A stretch of 12,018 nt of DNA from Methylomonas sp. (GTDB lineage Bacteria > Pseudomonadota > Gammaproteobacteria > Methylococcales > Methylomonadaceae): NCBI GenBank assembly GCA_028688235.1, contig JAQTYP010000055.1, forward strand, positions 1 through 12,018, written 5' to 3'. Below are positions 8,132 through 12,018 of this stretch, piece by piece (positions within the stretch are counted from its first letter, which is position 1; every line of letters starts with the position of its first letter). The notes under the pieces were generated by a model. That model did not search any database. It had not been told where the DNA came from and saw only the letters and a list, made by a program, of their open reading frames with translations. The position numbers were made by a program, and so were the translations under genes.

Positions 8132-8927
8132 GCAACCTTTCCTCCAGCCAATCGATTTCGTTATGCGAGAATCCGGCGATTATACGCACTTCTCGGTTAA
8201 ACGGTCCCTTGGGTTTACCCCGGTAACAACTGAGTATCTTTTGTTTGTACAACTGTTCGGCATCCAAACCGCGCTGCTGAGCCAAGAAGTTGAACCAAAA
8301 CGAGCCGCGCTCGACATGACCGATTTCATCTTCGTAGATCCGGATCAATATCGCTACGCCATCGCTATCACCCAAGACCTCGAGTTTATCTATCATTGCC
8401 GGCGTCACGTCCAGACCGCGAGCTTCCATGCAACGAGGCACGACCGCCAATCGGGCCAGAATGTCGTCCGCCGTATCTTCCGCATGCGCCCATAAGCCCA
8501 TATGTGCCGGCAGATCGCCGTAATCGCAAGCGAATGACGACAGATGGCCGCGTATCATGGAAAAATGCAAGGCTTCCTCGGCGGCGATGCGCAGCCAGTC
8601 GTGATAAAACCGATCAGGAAGTCCGCGAAAACGGTAAACGATATCCCAGGCCAGATATATCGCCATGAATTCGATATGGGCCAGCGCATGGAAAAACGCG
8701 GCCTTGCCTTCCGTCGTATCCAGACGCCGGCGCGGCATGTCTCTTGGCATCAGCAATCGCGGTTTTTCCGGGAATACCGTATCGGTGATAGGCCGTGGCC
8801 TCGCACTTCCGGCCAGCGACAGCAAGCCGGCTTGCGCCAATCGCTGGGCTTCATGGGTCAATTGCAGTTTCCGCGAAATGTCCGCATCGAAAAGACAAGC
8901 CTCCGCATAATCGAAAATCGAATTCAC
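8124..8927 (-). CDS. DUF455 family ferritin-like (putative diiron) protein
   Basis: This 267-aa soluble protein matches the DUF455 ferritin-like family. Its putative metal ligands form the ferritin-like pattern: Glu86 in AHIEFM, the first ExxH (EALH, Glu118/His121), Glu168, and the second ExxH in EDEIGHVE (Glu201/His204). Such four-helix proteins usually bind two irons (oxygenase, oxidase or storage activities), but no reaction is established for this family as far as I know. I chose GTG 8927 because AGGAGA sits four bases upstream; an upstream GTG at 8951 would give 275 aa with a weaker site. The product is co-translated with NnrS (8-nt overlap), suggesting a shared metal-, NO- or oxygen-related role. 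Confidence 0.88.
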   Translation of the reverse strand: MNSIFDYAEACLFDADISRKLQLTHEAQRLAQAGLLSLAGSARPRPITDTVFPEKPRLLMPRDMPRRRLDTTEGKAAFFHALAHIEFMAIYLAWDIVYRFRGLPDRFYHDWLRIAAEEALHFSMIRGHLSSFACDYGDLPAHMGLWAHAEDTADDILARLAVVPRCMEARGLDVTPAMIDKLEVLGDSDGVAILIRIYEDEIGHVERGSFWFNFLAQQRGLDAEQLYKQKILSCYRGKPKGPFNREVRIIAGFSHNEIDWLEERLHE

Positions 8928-8931
8928 TGGT

Positions 8932-8937
8932 TCTCCT
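8932..8937 (-). promoter_or_regulatory. Ribosome-binding site deciding the GTG start of the DUF455 gene
   Basis: AGGAGA on the minus strand lies four bases before GTG 8927. It is the best Shine-Dalgarno match near this gene's start and lies inside the extra codons of the longer reading from 8951, so it supports the shorter protein. Confidence 0.6.
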
Positions 8938-8950
8938 GTGACTATCTTCA

Positions 8951-9003
8951 CGAAGCCTGGATGCTTCGAGACCGGTATGCATTCCCACGCTGGAGCGTGG
9001 GAA
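8951..9003. repeat. REP-like paired palindromic element
   Basis: Two hairpins lie 13 bp apart between the EAL gene and the DUF455 gene. The first has stem CGAAGC/GCTTCG (8951-8956 and 8963-8968) with a 6-nt loop. The second is a perfect 10-bp inverted repeat, TTCCCACGCT (8982-8991) and AGCGTGGGAA (8994-9003). The TTCCCACGC...GCGTGGGAA core, with GTATGCA beside it, resembles dispersed repetitive extragenic palindromes I recall from methanotrophs and other gammaproteobacteria. Copy number in this genome cannot be judged from one window. It follows the stop of the upstream gene and may also slow or end transcription, though no T-tract follows on that strand. Confidence 0.7.
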
Positions 9004-9021
9004 CGAGGAAATACGAGACGC

Positions 9022-12018
9022 TTAGTCGTGCAGCAAACACTCGAAATCCTTGGCGGGGCTGGGTTTGGCGAACAAAAAGCCCTGTCCGAAGTCGCAACCG
9101 GCGGCCTTCAGCAGATCGCGCTGCTCCTTTGTTTCCACGCCTTCGGCAATGACCTTGATACCCAATTTATGGGCCATCGCGATGATGGCCTCGCAGACGA
9201 CCAAATCACTGGAATCGGGCTGCAGGTTTCGAACGAAGGATTGGTCTATTTTCAAATAGTCGATGTCGTAAAGCTTCAGATAGGCCAGCGACGAATAACC
9301 GGTGCCGAAATCGTCGATCGCGACCTGGATACCCGCATCGCGAAACAACAATAACTTGTCGTTGACGATTTGCTTGTTATTCAGCAACAGGCTCTCGGTG
9401 ATTTCGATCACTACGCTATCGCCGGGTAGACCAAGCTCTCGTAACTGCTCCAACCAGCCTCTATAGAAGGATTCGTCATTCTGAAACTGCACCGGCGACT
9501 TATTCACGCTAACCTGAAAATCGCCGCGATAATGTTGCCGCCAGTGCTTGACCTGCAAGGCGGCCTCGCGAAATACCCAATCGCCTATTTCGACGATACG
9601 GCCGGTTTCCTCGGCAATCTGAATAAACTCGCCAGGATCGATCAAGCCTCGCTGCGGATGTAACCAACGTATCAATGCCTCGGCCTTGTGAATAAGACCG
9701 TTGTTCAAATCGACGATGGGCTGGTAAAAAACCCGAAATTGATTTTCGTCCAGCGCGATACGCAAATCGTTAGCCAAACGTATGCGCTTTTGAGCGAGGT
9801 CGCGCATGGCCGGCGTATAGTAATTAAACCGGTTACGCCCATGGTGTTTCGCCGCATACATGGCCTGATCGGCGTTTTTGCGCAATTCTTCGATATCCTT
9901 GGCATCGTCGGGGTAAAACGTGATGCCGATGCTGGCAGAGACATACAGGGTTTCGTCCTCCAATTTAAACGGCCCGGATAGTTTAAGCAGAATTTCATCG
10001 GCGATACGCTCCACACTGGCGACATCCTCGAGTGCCGTGACGATAATCGTGAATTCATCGCCACCCAAGCGGGCGACGGTATCCGTTTCCCGCACACAGC
10101 TCATCAAACGCTTGGCCGCTTCCTGCAGCAATTGATCGCCCATGTCGTGCCCCATGATATCGTTGATCTCCTTGAAGCGATCCAGATCGATAAACATCAA
10201 GGCCAACCGCTGTCCGCCGCGATGGGCTTTTTTGATTTCCTGATTCAGCCTGTCGTTGAACATACGCCGATTGGGCAAACCGGTCAGCGGATCGAAGTTG
10301 GCCTGCGTCCAGATCAATTCCTCCGCTCTTTTCTTGTCGGTGATATCCGAAAACAACGCAACTCGCCTGTTACAAACGCCGTCGTCCTTGTATATGCTGT
10401 TAATAGTCAGCCATTCGGCGTAGATTTCGCCGTTCTTCCGTTTGTTCCAGATCTCGCCCTGCCAGAATCCCATCGTATTGAGCTTTTCCCACATGACCTG
10501 ATAGAAGGCCCTGTCGTGCAAACCGGAATTCAGGATACGCGGATTTTGGCCTATCACCTCTTCCGCCGTGTACCCCGTCAATTCGGTGAAAGCCGGATTG
10601 ATCGTGATAATCAGACCATCGGCGTCGGTGACGACCATCGCCTCGCCGCTATTCATATAGACCAAGGACGCCAGTTGCATCTCTTCTTCGGCGCGCTTGC
10701 GTTCACCGATGTCTTCCACGATGGACCAGATGTAACGACCGCCGTCGCCACCGGCTATCAAGACCCCGTTCAGCCGGACCGGAATCCTGTGCCCGTCGCT
10801 ATGCAGATATTCTTTCTCGTACGGGCCGTATTGCCCGTTGCTCTCCAGCGCCTGTAACTGCCGAGCTTCCTGGAACGCGTAATCCTCCGGCGTCAAATCC
10901 CAATAACTAAGCGCCTGCAATTCTTCCAACGAGTATCCGACCATGCTCAGCAACGCATCGTTGGCTTCGATGAAGCGTCCATCCAAGGTATTTCTGGCTA
11001 TGCCCAGCGGCGACATTTCGAACAGGGCCCGTAATTTTTCTTCATTCTCTCTAAGTTCCCTATCGGCCAATTTTCGTCCGGTGATATTGCGACCTATGCC
11101 TATGATGCCCAGCAACTCGCCTTGTTCGTTGACATAAGGCGTTTTCACGAATTCCAGGCATTCCCGGTTGCCATCGGGATAGACCACCCATTCCTCGTTA
11201 ACCAGCGAGCCACCGGACGCCATGACATCCCTGTCCCGTTGCCGAAAGGACGTCGCAATCCGGGTGTTCAGTAAGTCGAAATCGGTCTTGCCTATCACTT
11301 CCTGTTCGGATTTGCCGAAAAATGCCTCGCTGGCCCTATTGCAACCCAAATAGACGCTGTCGCTATCTTTCAGAAAAATCAGATCGGGAATGCTGTCTAT
11401 CAGCGTCCTGAGCAGGGCTTTTTCGTTGCCGGCGCTCACTTCCAGGTTCCGCAAGCGCCGTTCACTCTCAGTCAGTGCCGAGCGTAGCGTCAGCTCTTCG
11501 ATTTTGGCCTGTTTCAGCTGCAGTTCGACGACTTGTTCGTGGATGATTCTGTTCAACAAATCGACATACTGGCCATCGGTGTGCTTGACGACATCGTGTT
11601 CGCTGACCACGGCTAGCGTGTCGCCTCGAGCATTGACCACCACCAGATGACGTATTGCCTCCTTCTGCATCCTATGCACCACGTCGACCACGACGTGATC
11701 CGGACTCACCGTAGCTACGGGCGAAGACATGATTTCCCGGACACTAACAGCACCGGCCTGACGCCGATACAAGCGCACCATGTCGCGCTCGGTGACGATG
11801 CCTATCGGCTTCAGGCCATCGGTCACGACAGCGCAACTCAGCCTTCTGTCATGCATCATCGCCGCTACATCTATCACTTTGGTGTCTGCCGACAACATCA
11901 ACACCGATGGGTCCATGATCGCCGCCACGGTACGCAATCCTATGAACTCCTCCACCCCGGCATTGCGGCGAAAGTCGGTCTCGGTCACGATGCCGGCCAA
12001 TTGGCCGTCTTCCTCTAT
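9022..12018 (-). CDS. CBS-PAS-GGDEF-EAL cyclic-di-GMP signalling protein (partial, 5' end outside window)
   Basis: The frame is open through the right edge (998 residues visible), so the N-terminus is missing. In order (fragment numbering): the end of a CBS domain (DGQLAGIVTETDF, about 4-16), two more CBS domains (about 30-85 and 92-146), a probable coiled coil (about 155-195), three PAS domains (about 203-315, 325-440 and 450-562), GGDEF (about 570-730) and EAL (about 745-995). The diguanylate cyclase motif GGDEF (652-656) is intact, with an RETD inhibitory site five residues ahead. The phosphodiesterase domain has EAL (780-782) plus EITES, DDFGTGYSS, LKID, AEGVET and QGF, so both activities look possible. 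CBS pairs commonly bind adenine nucleotides and PAS domains bind small ligands. No membrane segment is visible. The apparent TTG start at 12000 is inside a CBS domain and not real. Confidence 0.96.
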   Translation of the reverse strand: MEEDGQLAGIVTETDFRRNAGVEEFIGLRTVAAIMDPSVLMLSADTKVIDVAAMMHDRRLSCAVVTDGLKPIGIVTERDMVRLYRRQAGAVSVREIMSSPVATVSPDHVVVDVVHRMQKEAIRHLVVVNARGDTLAVVSEHDVVKHTDGQYVDLLNRIIHEQVVELQLKQAKIEELTLRSALTESERRLRNLEVSAGNEKALLRTLIDSIPDLIFLKDSDSVYLGCNRASEAFFGKSEQEVIGKTDFDLLNTRIATSFRQRDRDVMASGGSLVNEEWVVYPDGNRECLEFVKTPYVNEQGELLGIIGIGRNITGRKLADRELRENEEKLRALFEMSPLGIARNTLDGRFIEANDALLSMVGYSLEELQALSYWDLTPEDYAFQEARQLQALESNGQYGPYEKEYLHSDGHRIPVRLNGVLIAGGDGGRYIWSIVEDIGERKRAEEEMQLASLVYMNSGEAMVVTDADGLIITINPAFTELTGYTAEEVIGQNPRILNSGLHDRAFYQVMWEKLNTMGFWQGEIWNKRKNGEIYAEWLTINSIYKDDGVCNRRVALFSDITDKKRAEELIWTQANFDPLTGLPNRRMFNDRLNQEIKKAHRGGQRLALMFIDLDRFKEINDIMGHDMGDQLLQEAAKRLMSCVRETDTVARLGGDEFTIIVTALEDVASVERIADEILLKLSGPFKLEDETLYVSASIGITFYPDDAKDIEELRKNADQAMYAAKHHGRNRFNYYTPAMRDLAQKRIRLANDLRIALDENQFRVFYQPIVDLNNGLIHKAEALIRWLHPQRGLIDPGEFIQIAEETGRIVEIGDWVFREAALQVKHWRQHYRGDFQVSVNKSPVQFQNDESFYRGWLEQLRELGLPGDSVVIEITESLLLNNKQIVNDKLLLFRDAGIQVAIDDFGTGYSSLAYLKLYDIDYLKIDQSFVRNLQPDSSDLVVCEAIIAMAHKLGIKVIAEGVETKEQRDLLKAAGCDFGQGFLFAKPSPAKDFECLLHD

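Noticed and set aside
8544..9152. 202-codon plus-strand open frame
   Set aside because: It lies antisense to the well-supported DUF455 gene and runs through the palindromic element. Its composition (Arg-rich, low-complexity) is typical of a shadow frame, and no domain was seen.
10132..10857. 241-codon plus-strand open frame antisense to the EAL/GGDEF gene
   Set aside because: The opposite strand encodes clear PAS and GGDEF motifs; the plus frame has no recognisable motif.
9022..12000. TTG at 12000 as the start of the signalling protein
   Set aside because: It falls inside a CBS domain (DGQLAGIVTETD) and the frame stays open to the window edge, so the gene is 5'-truncated by the window.

Overview
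The window looks like chromosome from a gammaproteobacterium, most plausibly a methanotroph-like member of the Methylococcales. That assignment is an inference: it rests on mid-range base composition, close resemblance of the Na+-NQR and IspG proteins to gammaproteobacterial forms, an NnrS protein paired with a DUF455 ferritin-like protein, a 'VPxP...WL.GS...RR' surface-sorting tail and a REP-like palindrome. No rRNA, tRNA, CRISPR array, transposase or phage gene was seen. Nearly all the DNA is occupied by intact, ordinary-looking genes.

Layout. (1) Positions 1-3670, minus strand: the first four genes of the Na+-translocating NADH:quinone reductase operon, nqrA-nqrB-nqrC-nqrD. They are tightly packed (abutting, an 8-nt overlap, then a 9-nt gap) and nqrD is cut by the left edge. 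A promoter with an extended -10 is predicted at 3764-3792. (2) 3834-4562, minus: a calcineurin-like metallophosphoesterase that probably starts at GTG. (3) 4662-5882, plus: ispG (gcpE) of the MEP isoprenoid pathway, divergent from the phosphoesterase, with a consensus -10 upstream and a strong intrinsic terminator at 5893-5922. (4) 6186-6842, plus: a secreted protein of unknown function with a PEP-CTERM-like (VPxP-type) C-terminal sorting signal. (5) 6956-8927, minus: a two-gene unit, a DUF455 ferritin-like diiron-type protein followed with an 8-nt overlap by NnrS. (6) 8951-9003: a REP-like pair of hairpins. (7) 9022-12018, minus: a very large CBS-PAS-PAS-PAS-GGDEF-EAL signalling protein whose N-terminus lies beyond the right edge.

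How the genes relate. Na+-NQR couples NADH oxidation to sodium export, and IspG uses reducing power and an Fe-S cluster for isoprenoid (including quinone side-chain) synthesis, but no operon link between them is visible. The DUF455/NnrS pair suggests a metal- or nitric-oxide-related membrane function. The CBS/PAS/GGDEF/EAL protein would link nucleotide and small-ligand sensing to cyclic-di-GMP. No clearly new system was recognised. The points most worth a second look are the duplicated Cys-containing heptad in an N-terminal extension of NqrC, the coupled DUF455-NnrS unit, the CBS/c-di-GMP fusion, the unusual sorting-tail protein and the palindromic repeat.
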